Part shown: positions 55,432 through 64,000 of the stretch, one piece after another
How the letters are laid out: each line of letters begins with the position of its first letter
Numbering within the stretch: the first letter of the stretch is position 1
NCBI GenBank assembly: GCA_947631965.1
Contig: CANRNL010000003.1
Coordinates: forward strand, 1-64,000
Reading direction: 5' to 3'
Source of the DNA: an uncultured Clostridia bacterium
Lineage (GTDB): Bacteria; Bacillota; Clostridia; Monoglobales; Monoglobaceae
Length of the DNA stretch: 64,000 bases
Program-made: the position numbers and the translations under genes
The notes under the pieces: generated by a model
The model's input: the letters and a program-made list of their open reading frames with translations, nothing else
Told to the model about the DNA's origin: nothing
Database searches by the model: none

Positions 55432-58400
55432 ATGAAAATTCAAAGGACAAAACGACTTGCGGCGTGGCTTATTGCTGTAATATTTACGCTTACCGCACTC
55501 CCGTCGGGGCTTAAAGCGGTGTTTGCCGATGATGTGAACGAAATCGGCTCGGCGGCTGAACTAAGCTCAATGAGCGCGGGCGAATACAGGCTAACGAGCG
55601 ATATTGTTTTGGAGGATTGGTCGCCCGCCGAAGTCGGCGCGGGAGTTATTCTGGACGGCGACGGTCATACTCTGACGCTTTGCGGCACGCCGCTTTTTGA
55701 CAGGATAGAGGATGGTGCGGTAATAAAAAATCTGATTTTGGACGGCACTGTTACGTCGGAGAGCAGCGTCGGCTCTTTCGCGGTAATAAACAACGGCACG
55801 ATAAGAAACTGCGCGTCGTATGCGGATGTTACATATTCGGGTACGGGCGGCTATGATTGGCTGCCCGACTATGCGGCGGGACTTGTCGGCAGCTTCAGCG
55901 CCGCAACAGGAACGCTGTCGGGCTGTCTTTACGCGGGAGAGCTTAATACCGGCAGCGCGCCTCTTTACGGCACACTCGCAAATTTTCAATTTTTCGCGGA
56001 AGGCACGATTGAAAACTGCGTTGGCGTAGGCTCGGACAGAATAGGAATGTCGGAGGGCATATCCTCGAACACGGTGATAGACGCGGGCAGCAACCTGACT
56101 TTGACCGACCTCGAAGCATTTTCGCCTGAGGAGTACGTCTATTTATTCAACGCGGGTCTTGAGGACGGGGATTTGACCTGGAGCGTTGAGGACGGAGTTC
56201 TCGCGCCGCGAAAAAACGGCGGTGAAATAATAGAGCCGGAGGCGGACGAGGCCGACCTTGCGCTTTTGTCGGAGGCAATTTCAGCCGCTAAGACGGTCGA
56301 CCTCGGCAAGCTGTATACCGCGCAGAGCTTCGGCGCGTTCAGGACCGCTCTTGAAAAAGCCGAGGGGATAGACGCGGGGGCAAGCACCAAAAAGTCGGCG
56401 GTAGTCAAGGCGGCGGAGGAGCTTCGCGCCGCGGTTGACGGACTTTGCGAAAGGACGGCTTCAAGCGTTGATATAAGCGATAAGGACGCGACCCCGATAA
56501 CCTCGGTCGCGGAGCTTGAAAGTATGACGAGCGGCGGCTTTTACCGCCTTGATGCAGACCTTGAAATTACGTCCGGCGATTGGTGGTTCGGCTACTTTGA
56601 CGCGGTTATGGACTGCGTGCTGGACGGCGGCGGACATACGATAACCCTTTCAAACGACAAGCCGCTGTGGAACAAAATAGGCGAAAATGGCGTTGTGCAG
56701 AACCTTGGGATAAAGGGAAGCGTATCGAACACCAACGATTTCGGCGCGCTCGCGGCTGAGTGCGCGGGAGTTATAGTCAACTGTTTCTCTCAGGCGGACG
56801 TTAAAATCACGGGCTATAACGACGCGGCGAAAAACGCCGGCGGTTTTGCCGCCGCAGTCACTTCGGGCGGCGCGATAATAAACTGCTGCGTTACGGGAAC
56901 GGTGACCGCTAAAGGGCTTGTCGGCGCGGTCGCGGGTATGTCGGAAGAGAATACGCAGGTCAAAAACTGCGTATGGCTCGATAGCGCGGCAACCGACGCG
57001 ATAGGAGAAAACAATAGTATAAGCGAGGATTTGAGAGCGTTTTCCCGCGCCGAGTTTTACGACCGCACGGTCATAGACATACTCAACCGCGGCAGAGATG
57101 AGTTTTCCAAGGAGTGGACACTCAGCGACGAGGGCTTTCCGCATCTCGGAGACGAGGGCTCGTTTACTCCGTCCGAAGATTTTGTAACGCTCTCATATAC
57201 GAGCTGTTACGGCGGCAATGCGATAAGCTTTAAGAATACCGACGGAATAAATATTTCGCTTGCGGAGGCGGCGGAGCAGACAGGTACGCCTTCGGGACGC
57301 TTTGAGTATCCCGATTACGGCGGAGATACCGCGTGGGTGCCGCAGACCGTTTCGGGCGGCGCGAACAATGTGCTTGTAAGCGAGGATGGCGAGCTGTTCA
57401 TATACGGCGCGGGAAGCATAGAGGTGGTCGTGTATGATAAAACCTCGTGGAGCGGAACGCAGTATGAAAAGGAGCTTACCCGCTTTACGGTCAGCGTTTC
57501 GGAAATTACCGCCGATGCGTTGAAAATTTCGGTGAGCGGAGACTATACTTCCGAGAACGGCGACGGAAGCTATACCGTCAAGGGAAGCGCGGTGTCCTCG
57601 GTCAGCGTGGGTATAGAAATAGACGGAACGTGGAGAAACGCGCAACCTCTGCTCTTTGATTACGACTACGAGGGAGATGTGTTTTCAACAAGAAATACGT
57701 TTTATGCCGCAAAGCCCGGCAAAATTACGGTTACGGTGTCGGGTATGGGACAGTCCGCGTCGGCGGAAATAATCTCGGAGTATGTTCCGGTTGAGAAGAT
57801 TACGCCCGCTCCGAGTGGGGAGTATGTAATTCACGAGCGAAACGCGAACAGCGAGAGAAGCGGCAGCTTTTTGGATTTGACGCTTTCGCACGGCGCGGGA
57901 ACGGTGGTTGTCGAGCCTGACAACGCGAGCTACCGCGATAATTGGGAGCTTATTTCGGACGCGCCCGAAGTCGCGGAGTATATTCCCTCGTTTTTGCGCG
58001 CCGTCCTGCCGTACAGGGCGGGAGAATTTACTCTGAAGGCTGTATCGACCGACCCCGAACTTACCGAAGAGGTAAGCGGAACGAGCAAGGTTAAAATTTC
58101 GTATTTCAACCCGATAACGGATGTTTCGGTTTCCGAAAGTGAATTTACGGTAAAGGAAAACGAGAGCATCGACCTGCCGATAACGTTTGTCGGTGAGAGG
58201 AGCGCGGAGGGCTATCATGTGACCGAGCCTGATATGGTATGGAGCTTTGAGGGCGACGGCGAGGTCGAAATTTCAAGAGACAGTCTCGGAGTGCTTACGA
58301 GAAGCGAGCTTGAATACTGCATAGCAAACGATAAATTTAAGCTGACAGGTATTTCTAAAGGAACGGTTACGGTGACGGGCACGCCGGTTGACGGCACAAA

Positions 58401-61041
58401 TTCGCCAGGTCCGGTAAAGTTTACGGTGACGGTCGCTTCGGACGGCGAAGAAGCGCCGGTTGACTGCGAAAAGCTTGCGCGGAGCGCATCCGATTCTGTT
58501 TTGAGCTATCTTTTGAATTTAAACGCGGGCAAAAATTATGTGTACGGCGACGAGTGGGATATATTCGCGCTGTGCAGGAGCGGCATAGCCGCAGACGGAC
58601 TTGACGGGTACTTAAATTCGGTGGAGCAGGCGTACAAATCGCCCTCCGAAACCGAGCTAAAGCCCACCACGATTGCCAGAGTTATACTTGCGCTCGGCGC
58701 GGCGGGCGAGGACGCGTCAGACTTTCGCGGATTAAATCTGCCCTCGCTTTTATATAACAGCGACCGCATAACCGAGGGCGGCAACGAGCCTATTTGGGCG
58801 CTTATCGCGCTTGACAGCCTTAAATTTGACGTACCGAGCGACGCGAAGTGGTCTAGGGAAGCGCTCGTCTCCGAGCTTCTCGAAAAGTATTATAACGCGG
58901 AGCGCGGCGGGTTCGGGCTGGAGGACAACATTTCCTGCGACGCCGACGTTACCGCTATGGCGATACAGGCGCTCGCGCCGTATGTAAGTGAAAACGAGGC
59001 GACGGCGGACGCGGTGAAAAACGCGCTCGGATACCTCAAAAACAGTATGAACAAAAGCTGCGACTTCGGAACCTCGGAGACGGGAGCGCAGGTGCTTGTT
59101 GCGCTGGCGGCTCTCGGCATCGACCCCGCGGATATTGAAAACGGTTTTGCCGCAGGCGCGGCGCAAAATGTCGTGACGGCTTTGTACTCGTACAAAGCCG
59201 AGGACGGAGGTTTTAAGCATTTACTGTCCGACGGCTTTTCGACAAAGATGAGCGCGATACAGGCGCTCTGCGGTTTTAACGCCTACTTGCGTTTTGCGGG
59301 CGGCGAAAATTCACTGTACGACCTGACCGACTCCGCAAGCATTAAAAAGACAACCACTGTGAGATTGAGGATAGAGGGCTCGACCGAAAATATATTTGAC
59401 GGATATGTGTCGGCAAAGTCGGACCGAAGCGCGACTGTAGAGGACGTTTTAAACAGTCTTGCCGAGTCGGGTCAGCTTGATATAGAGATGAAGGACAGCG
59501 TCTACGGCGGAAAATACATAACCGAGATAGCGGGCGAGCGTGAAGGGCATTTCGGCGGCTATGACGGCTGGCTGTTTCGTATAAACGGCAGGCTTTCGGA
59601 TTACGGAATTTCGTACGCGGAGGTAAGCGGCGGCGATGAGGTCTTGCTTTATTACGGGGATTATGATATGCTTTATCCCGAAGCCGACACATCTCGGTTA
59701 AACTCGGACGGAGTGATAAGGTTTACGGCGACGTACACCTCGTATTCTCAGGACGAGAGCGGAAACCCGATTGAAGCGGAAATTACCGTGCCGATTGCCG
59801 ATGCGTCGGTGACGTGGGGCTACGGACAGGGGCTTACCGCGGAGTATAAGACGAACGAAAACGGCGAGGTGACAATACCGCAGTCAAGGCTCACAAACGG
59901 CGTGCATAATCTCCAAATCGAGAAGTATGACGCGTCGGGCAAGCCTCTTGTGATAAGGCTTGCGAAAGACTTTGCCGTGACCGTGACCGTGAGCGGTCAG
60001 GGCGGAGGCGGTGCGGGAGGCACGTCTGCGGGAACGGCGTACTTTACGCTCATCGGCGACGACCCGCACGGTGCGAACGGGCATGAAAAATACACAACAT
60101 GGATTTCCCGCACGGCGGTATCGCTCGACGATTGCAAAACGGTCGGCGACGCGTTTAAAAAGGTTTTAAACGCGAACGGCTACACATATTCGGGTCTGGA
60201 GAGCAACTATATAAAGAGTATAACCACGCCCGACGGCGTTACGCTTTCGGAGTTTACAAACGGTAAAAATTCGGGTTGGCTTTATACCGTGAACGGCAAA
60301 AGACCGAGCGTAGGCCTTAACGACTGCGTTTTGAAAAACGGCGACTTAGTAAACTGGTATTATACCGACGACTATAATGCTTCCTCGGCTTCTGGTACGA
60401 GCGGTGTAGGTTCGGGCGTGGGTTCGGGTAAAACCGAAAGCAGTCCGACCGCGTCCGACAAGCCCGAAACCGAACCGAGCATTGCCGAAAATGCTAAATT
60501 TTCGGACATTGACGGACATTGGGCGAAGGAATACATAGAGTATCTGTCGAGTGTCGGCGAAGTCATAAACGGCAAGAGCGAAGGTGTTTTCGCGCCCGAC
60601 GACGAGATTACGCGCGCGGAGTTTTTGGCTGTTCTTGCAAGGCTCAGCGGAGATGAAACGCCCTCGCCCGACGATAGGTTCTCGGACGTTTTGCCGTATG
60701 AATGGTATGCGTCATATGTGGCTTGGGGCGTTTCGCATGGGATCGTGAACGGAATTTCGGAGAGCGAATTTGCGCCCGCCGCCAATATTACGCGTCAGGA
60801 TATGTCGGTTATGCTTTCGCGTTATCTTGAATATATCGGCGCGGAAAATTTAAGCGGCGGCGGCTCGGAGTTTGCGGACGACGGCGAGATTGCGGACTAT
60901 GCAAAGGACGCTGTGTACGGGCTTAAAAACATCGGCGCGATAGACGGCAGGGGCGAAAATATGTTTGTACCGCTCGGAACCGCGACGCGCGCCGAGGCTT
61001 CAAAAATAATTGTCGAGCTTCTGCAAGACGGCATTTTGTAA
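55432..61041 (+). CDS. SLH-anchored multidomain surface protein with a transcobalamin-like alpha/alpha-barrel and two DUF4430 domains
   Basis: 1869 residues. Signal peptide 1 to about 32. Two related GLUG-like beta-repeat regions (about 37-260 and 356-580) flank a FIVAR-like helical domain (274-337). Several Ig-like domains follow to about 1008. An alpha/alpha-barrel spans about 1010-1303; it has repeats of the prenyltransferase/terpene-cyclase type (RGGFGLEDNISCDADVTAMA, DGGFKHLLSDG). DUF4430 domains lie at about 1305-1411 (GYDGWLFRINGR) and 1534-1648 (NSGWLYTVNGKRP), with an Ig-like unit between. A Gly-Ser linker leads to three SLH domains (about 1688-1869) that bind the cell wall. The alpha-barrel plus DUF4430 order mirrors animal intrinsic factor/transcobalamin. 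Under a cobalamin riboswitch it is probably a corrinoid-binding surface protein; binding itself is inferred. Confidence 0.85.
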   Translation: MKIQRTKRLAAWLIAVIFTLTALPSGLKAVFADDVNEIGSAAELSSMSAGEYRLTSDIVLEDWSPAEVGAGVILDGDGHTLTLCGTPLFDRIEDGAVIKNLILDGTVTSESSVGSFAVINNGTIRNCASYADVTYSGTGGYDWLPDYAAGLVGSFSAATGTLSGCLYAGELNTGSAPLYGTLANFQFFAEGTIENCVGVGSDRIGMSEGISSNTVIDAGSNLTLTDLEAFSPEEYVYLFNAGLEDGDLTWSVEDGVLAPRKNGGEIIEPEADEADLALLSEAISAAKTVDLGKLYTAQSFGAFRTALEKAEGIDAGASTKKSAVVKAAEELRAAVDGLCERTASSVDISDKDATPITSVAELESMTSGGFYRLDADLEITSGDWWFGYFDAVMDCVLDGGGHTITLSNDKPLWNKIGENGVVQNLGIKGSVSNTNDFGALAAECAGVIVNCFSQADVKITGYNDAAKNAGGFAAAVTSGGAIINCCVTGTVTAKGLVGAVAGMSEENTQVKNCVWLDSAATDAIGENNSISEDLRAFSRAEFYDRTVIDILNRGRDEFSKEWTLSDEGFPHLGDEGSFTPSEDFVTLSYTSCYGGNAISFKNTDGINISLAEAAEQTGTPSGRFEYPDYGGDTAWVPQTVSGGANNVLVSEDGELFIYGAGSIEVVVYDKTSWSGTQYEKELTRFTVSVSEITADALKISVSGDYTSENGDGSYTVKGSAVSSVSVGIEIDGTWRNAQPLLFDYDYEGDVFSTRNTFYAAKPGKITVTVSGMGQSASAEIISEYVPVEKITPAPSGEYVIHERNANSERSGSFLDLTLSHGAGTVVVEPDNASYRDNWELISDAPEVAEYIPSFLRAVLPYRAGEFTLKAVSTDPELTEEVSGTSKVKISYFNPITDVSVSESEFTVKENESIDLPITFVGERSAEGYHVTEPDMVWSFEGDGEVEISRDSLGVLTRSELEYCIANDKFKLTGISKGTVTVTGTPVDGTNSPGPVKFTVTVASDGEEAPVDCEKLARSASDSVLSYLLNLNAGKNYVYGDEWDIFALCRSGIAADGLDGYLNSVEQAYKSPSETELKPTTIARVILALGAAGEDASDFRGLNLPSLLYNSDRITEGGNEPIWALIALDSLKFDVPSDAKWSREALVSELLEKYYNAERGGFGLEDNISCDADVTAMAIQALAPYVSENEATADAVKNALGYLKNSMNKSCDFGTSETGAQVLVALAALGIDPADIENGFAAGAAQNVVTALYSYKAEDGGFKHLLSDGFSTKMSAIQALCGFNAYLRFAGGENSLYDLTDSASIKKTTTVRLRIEGSTENIFDGYVSAKSDRSATVEDVLNSLAESGQLDIEMKDSVYGGKYITEIAGEREGHFGGYDGWLFRINGRLSDYGISYAEVSGGDEVLLYYGDYDMLYPEADTSRLNSDGVIRFTATYTSYSQDESGNPIEAEITVPIADASVTWGYGQGLTAEYKTNENGEVTIPQSRLTNGVHNLQIEKYDASGKPLVIRLAKDFAVTVTVSGQGGGGAGGTSAGTAYFTLIGDDPHGANGHEKYTTWISRTAVSLDDCKTVGDAFKKVLNANGYTYSGLESNYIKSITTPDGVTLSEFTNGKNSGWLYTVNGKRPSVGLNDCVLKNGDLVNWYYTDDYNASSASGTSGVGSGVGSGKTESSPTASDKPETEPSIAENAKFSDIDGHWAKEYIEYLSSVGEVINGKSEGVFAPDDEITRAEFLAVLARLSGDETPSPDDRFSDVLPYEWYASYVAWGVSHGIVNGISESEFAPAANITRQDMSVMLSRYLEYIGAENLSGGGSEFADDGEIADYAKDAVYGLKNIGAIDGRGENMFVPLGTATRAEASKIIVELLQDGIL

Positions 61042-61077
61042 AAATACGGCTGTGAGCTTTTTGGCAGGTGGGAATAT

Positions 61078-62088
61078 ATGAATTTGTTTAAAAGAACGAT
61101 TGCTTTGGTGCTTATAATTTTAAATTTGTGTGTATGCGCGTTTGCGGAGAGTAGCGACTTTTCGGATACCGCAAGGTTCCTTGTTGACACGGTTGCCGAG
61201 CCGAGCGTCGGTATGGTGGGCGGCGAGTGGACTGTTCTGGGGCTTGCGCGAAGCGGCGCGGCTGTTCCCGACGGCTACTTCGAGGGCTATCTTTCCCGCG
61301 CGGAGGACTACGTTAAGGAGTGCGGCGGCGTTTTGAGCGAGAACAAGTACACCGAGTATTCAAGGGTGATAATCGCGCTTACCGCGCTCGGAGTTGACCC
61401 GCACTCGTTCGCGGGCTATGACCTGACCGCGCCGCTTTCGGACATTGAAAAAACGGTCAGACAGGGTATAAACGGCGCGATTTACGCGCTGATTGCGCTG
61501 GATTGCGGCAGCTATTCGGGCGGCAGAGAGGAATATATAGACGAGATTCTTTCGCTTCGGCTTGCGGACGGCGGCTTTTCCCTGTCGGGCGACAGCCCCG
61601 ACGCAGACGTTACCGCGACAGCGCTTCAGGCTCTTTCAAAATACACCGACCGAGCGGAGGTAAGTGCGGCTGTCACGGCGGCGGTCGATTGCCTTTCTAA
61701 AATTCAGGACGCGGACGGCGGATATTCGAGCGGCGGGGTAAAGACCTCGGAGAGCTGCGCGCAGGTTTTGACCGCGCTGTGCGAACTGGGGATTGACGTA
61801 AATGACAGCCGCTTTGTTAAAAACGGCAACACTGTTTTGGACGCGCTTTTGTCTTACCGCACCGCGGACGGCGGCTTCGAGCATACTCACGGCGGCGGGG
61901 TTTCGCTGATGTCCGCCGAGCAGGCGTATTACGCTCTCGCAGACCTTGAGCGTGTGCGCGGCGGCAAAACCTCGCTTTACAATATGAGTGCGACCTCTAC
62001 GCTCCCCGACGCGGAAAAGACAATAATGAAGCTTCGCGAAAATCTTATATCGGCTTACGAAAAATATGTCGAATTGAGTTGGAAATGA
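61078..62088 (+). CDS. Secreted alpha/alpha-barrel protein (transcobalamin alpha-domain-like)
   Basis: 336 residues. Signal peptide 1 to about 22 (ending CVCAFAES). The rest is an alpha/alpha-barrel with three clear Asp-Gly-Gly repeats (ADGGFSLSGDSPDADVTATA, DADGGYSSGGVKTSES, TADGGFEHTHGGGVS), closely like residues 1010-1303 of the preceding protein. No anchor is visible. It lies 36 nt after that gene and 4 nt before a DUF4430 gene. The two could together form a two-chain version of the transcobalamin fold. Direct corrinoid binding is inferred from family and regulation. Confidence 0.82.
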   Translation: MNLFKRTIALVLIILNLCVCAFAESSDFSDTARFLVDTVAEPSVGMVGGEWTVLGLARSGAAVPDGYFEGYLSRAEDYVKECGGVLSENKYTEYSRVIIALTALGVDPHSFAGYDLTAPLSDIEKTVRQGINGAIYALIALDCGSYSGGREEYIDEILSLRLADGGFSLSGDSPDADVTATALQALSKYTDRAEVSAAVTAAVDCLSKIQDADGGYSSGGVKTSESCAQVLTALCELGIDVNDSRFVKNGNTVLDALLSYRTADGGFEHTHGGGVSLMSAEQAYYALADLERVRGGKTSLYNMSATSTLPDAEKTIMKLRENLISAYEKYVELSWK

Positions 62089-62092
62089 TGAT

Positions 62093-62809
62093 ATGAAAAA
62101 CAAAAGACTTTTAATAATTGTAATATGTGCCGCAATTTTGTCGGCGGCGCTTGTGCTGTGGGGCGTTTTCGGCGGCTCGGAGACTTCGACCGAGAGCGCT
62201 GTGCCGACAGAGAGCGTCGTGCCGACCGAGAGTGCCGTGCCGACAGAGAGTGCCGCGCCGACCGAGAGCAGCGCCGTGCCGACCGAGAGCGCTGTGCCTA
62301 CCGAGAGTGCCGTGCCGACAGAGAGTGCCGTGCCGACAGAGAGCGCCGCTCCGACAGAGAGCGCTGTTGCGGTAAACGGCGAGCCGAGCGAAACAGCAGC
62401 GCCTCTTACCTGCACAATGTCGATAAGCTGCGCGACAATACTTTCAAATCGGGACAAGCTCGCTCCCGAAAAGGCGGGCATAATACCGAGCGACGGCGTG
62501 ATTTACGCGGAACGGTCGGTGGAATTTAACGAGGGCGAGACGGTGTTTGACCTGCTTCTTCGTGAGACTCGCGCAAACAAAATACATATGGAATATGTCG
62601 ACACGCCCGCGTACAATTCGGCTTATATCGAGGGTATAGCGAATATTTATGAGTTTGACTGCGGCTCACTTTCGGGCTGGATATACAAGGTCAACGGCAT
62701 CTCGCCGGGCTACGGCTGCAGCAGATATGTGCTTAAAAACGGTGACAAAGTGGAGTGGATATACTCCTGTGATTTGGGCAGAGATGCGGGAGCGGAGGCG
62801 GTACAATGA
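62093..62809 (+). CDS. Membrane-anchored DUF4430 protein with Pro-Thr-Glu-Ser repeat stalk
   Basis: 238 residues. An uncleaved N-terminal helix ([21 protein letters not shown]) is followed by about ten PTESA/PTESV repeats (about 36-93) that form a stalk outside the cell. A DUF4430 domain follows (about 107-232) with the GWIYKVNG motif, [13 protein letters not shown] and the terminal SCDLGRD. DUF4430 corresponds to the beta domain of transcobalamin. Its stop overlaps the ATG of the ECF T component, so it is probably the membrane-side receiver that hands ligand to the importer. Confidence 0.85.
   Translation: MKNKRLLIIVICAAILSAALVLWGVFGGSETSTESAVPTESVVPTESAVPTESAAPTESSAVPTESAVPTESAVPTESAVPTESAAPTESAVAVNGEPSETAAPLTCTMSISCATILSNRDKLAPEKAGIIPSDGVIYAERSVEFNEGETVFDLLLRETRANKIHMEYVDTPAYNSAYIEGIANIYEFDCGSLSGWIYKVNGISPGYGCSRYVLKNGDKVEWIYSCDLGRDAGAEAVQ
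62194..62370 (+). repeat. PTESA-coding tandem repeat
   Basis: Units of 15 nt encoding Pro-Thr-Glu-Ser-Ala/Val are repeated about ten times with few changes, including one unit with an extra Ser. Copy number is likely to vary between strains. Confidence 0.85.
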
Positions 62810-63705
62810 TAAAGGACGAGTTTTCGCGGTTTCATCCGATTGTTAATTTTGTGTATTTCGCGTTTGTTTTGATATTTGCGATGTTTTTTATGTCGCCGGT
62901 GTACCTTGCCGTTTCGCTTTTGGGAGCGGCGGCTTATTCGCTGTACCTCGGAGGGCGCGGAAGGCTTTCTTTTATCCTTAAAGTTTTAATTCCGATGATG
63001 CTTATTGCGGCGATAATAAATCCGCTTTTTAATCACAAGGGGGCGACAGTTCTCGCGTATTTCCCGAACGGAAACCCGCTGACCCTTGAGTCGATTTTGT
63101 ACGGTGCGGCGGCTTCGGTTATGCTTGCCGCCACCGTGCTGTGGTTTTCCTGCCTGACCGCTGTTATGACCTCGGACAAGCTGATTTATCTCACGGGACG
63201 GCTCATACCGTCGCTCTCGCTTTTGATTTCGATGACGCTCAGATTTGTGCCGAGATTTATAACTCAGATGAAAAGAATCCGTGCCGCTCAAAAAGGTATG
63301 GGCTGCGACGCGTCGGATGGCGGCCTTATCTCAAAGGTACGGCGCGGCGTAAAGATTATCTCGATTATGGTGACGTGGTCGCTCGAAAATTCGGTCGATA
63401 CGGCGGATTCTATGAGAAGCCGAGGCTTCGGCACGTCGCCGAGGAGCGCGTTTTCGATATACAAATTTACCGTGAGAGACGCGGCGGCTCTGATATTTAT
63501 TTTTGCGGCGGCGGGGCTTGTTATATTCGGCGTATCTTGCGGCGCGACGGCGTGCGGATATTTTCCGACATTCTCCGCGCCCGAAATGACCGCTTCGCGC
63601 GTAATATTTGTTTCGGCGTATCTCGCGCTTTGCCTTACGCCGTTTTTCGTGTCGCTGATATGCGGAATGAAAACACCCGAAAGATTGCACGGAGGGGAGA
63701 ACTGA
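62806..63705 (+). CDS. ECF transporter T component (EcfT/CbiQ family)
   Basis: 299 residues with about six to seven membrane helices. The cytoplasmic coupling region has the signature ADSMRSRGFG, the Ala/Ser-Arg-Gly motif that binds the ATPases. It is the scaffold of an energy-coupling-factor importer for vitamins or metals. Coupling to DUF4430 upstream and the cobalamin riboswitch suggests a corrinoid, with cobalt as alternative. No substrate-binding S component lies in the window. Confidence 0.9.
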   Translation: MIKDEFSRFHPIVNFVYFAFVLIFAMFFMSPVYLAVSLLGAAAYSLYLGGRGRLSFILKVLIPMMLIAAIINPLFNHKGATVLAYFPNGNPLTLESILYGAAASVMLAATVLWFSCLTAVMTSDKLIYLTGRLIPSLSLLISMTLRFVPRFITQMKRIRAAQKGMGCDASDGGLISKVRRGVKIISIMVTWSLENSVDTADSMRSRGFGTSPRSAFSIYKFTVRDAAALIFIFAAAGLVIFGVSCGATACGYFPTFSAPEMTASRVIFVSAYLALCLTPFFVSLICGMKTPERLHGGEN

Positions 63706-63708
63706 TAA

Positions 63709-64000
63709 ATGGATATATACACGATAAAAAATCTTACGTTTACATACGGCGGACGAAAAACGCCCGCGCTCTCGGATATAAATATATCGTTTGAGCGCGG
63801 CTCGTTTACGGTGCTGTGCGGCAAGTCGGGCAGCGGCAAGACCACCCTTTTGCGTCTTTTGAAGTCGGCGACAGCTCCGTCGGGCGAGATGAGAGGCGAA
63901 CTTTTGTTTGAGGGAGAAAGCCTTGTGAAAACAGACGTGCGCCGTCAGGCGGCCGAGATTGGGTTCGTGGGTCAAAATCCCGAAAATCAGACAGTGTGCG
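63709..64000 (+). CDS. ECF transporter ATP-binding protein (partial, runs off the window)
   Basis: The first 97 codons of an ABC ATPase. It opens MDIYTIKNLTFTYGGRKTPA, has Walker A GKSGSGKTT and the Q-loop VGQNPENQ typical of EcfA/CbiO. The start is ATG 63709, 3 nt after the stop of the T component, with GGAGGGGAG upstream. The C-terminal part is outside the window. Confidence 0.88.
   Translation, partial: MDIYTIKNLTFTYGGRKTPALSDINISFERGSFTVLCGKSGSGKTTLLRLLKSATAPSGEMRGELLFEGESLVKTDVRRQAAEIGFVGQNPENQTVC

Noticed and set aside
62125-62529. Arg/Asp/Glu-rich plus-strand frame over the PTESA repeat
   Set aside because: Alternative-frame translation of the repeat within the DUF4430 gene.

Overview
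The window looks like chromosome from a Gram-positive Bacillota of the class Clostridia. Most genes have strong AGGAGG-type ribosome sites, and most promoters are sigma-A-like (TTGACA, 17 nt, TATAAT). The dcw cluster carries the DUF881 and Sbp genes before ftsZ. The MurE has the DNPR motif of meso-diaminopimelate enzymes. A surface protein ends in three SLH domains, and there is an exosortase of the Gram-positive XrtG type. A gut anaerobe that uses plant polysaccharide is plausible (pectate lyase, ferredoxin-type aldo/keto reductases, K+-dependent membrane pyrophosphatase). The genus is not determined. No rRNA, tRNA, IS element, prophage or CRISPR array was seen.

Layout. 1-7.8 kb (minus strand): an EamA permease, a secreted zincin-like protein fused in frame to a metallo-beta-lactamase-fold protein, two Fe-S aldo/keto reductases, and a metallophosphoesterase. 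7.9-12.6 kb: a cysteine operon (cysK, a polar amino-acid ABC transporter, and a protein of the L-2-amino-thiazoline-4-carboxylate hydrolase family) behind a promoter with a perfect palindrome. 12.6-22.2 kb: an exosortase G locus with a Firmicu-CTERM-like target protein, XrtG, a glycosyltransferase fused to a phosphoglycerol-transferase-like domain, a membrane protein with no usual start codon, and two PTPS-related proteins. 22.2-26.4 kb: a signalling block (receiver-HD-GYP, HPt, GGDEF) and an unknown membrane-anchored protein. 26.6-34 kb: DUF378 protein, hppA, azlCD, yfmF/yfmH and lgt. 34-38.4 kb: a large secreted BspA-repeat/pectate-lyase protein.

38.5-54.4 kb is the division and cell-wall cluster: mraZ, rsmH, ftsL, a PASTA-containing ftsI, murE, murF, mraY, ftsW, murG, murA, ftsQ, DUF881, sbp, ftsZ. 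The usual murD is absent between mraY and ftsW, and murB, murC and ftsA are also absent. rnmV (RNase M5) follows, behind its own promoter and a terminator hairpin in its leader.

55.1-64 kb is the most striking part. A cobalamin riboswitch with a complete P1 stem and a downstream intrinsic terminator precedes an operon of five genes. They encode an 1869-residue SLH-anchored protein with an alpha/alpha-barrel and two DUF4430 domains, a secreted alpha/alpha-barrel protein, a membrane-anchored DUF4430 protein, an ECF transporter T component, and an ECF ATPase cut by the window end. In animals, intrinsic factor and transcobalamin are built from an alpha/alpha-barrel plus a DUF4430-like beta domain. 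The operon therefore reads as a cell-surface corrinoid capture relay, with two-domain and split versions of a transcobalamin-like fold feeding an ECF importer. The function is inferred from architecture and regulation.
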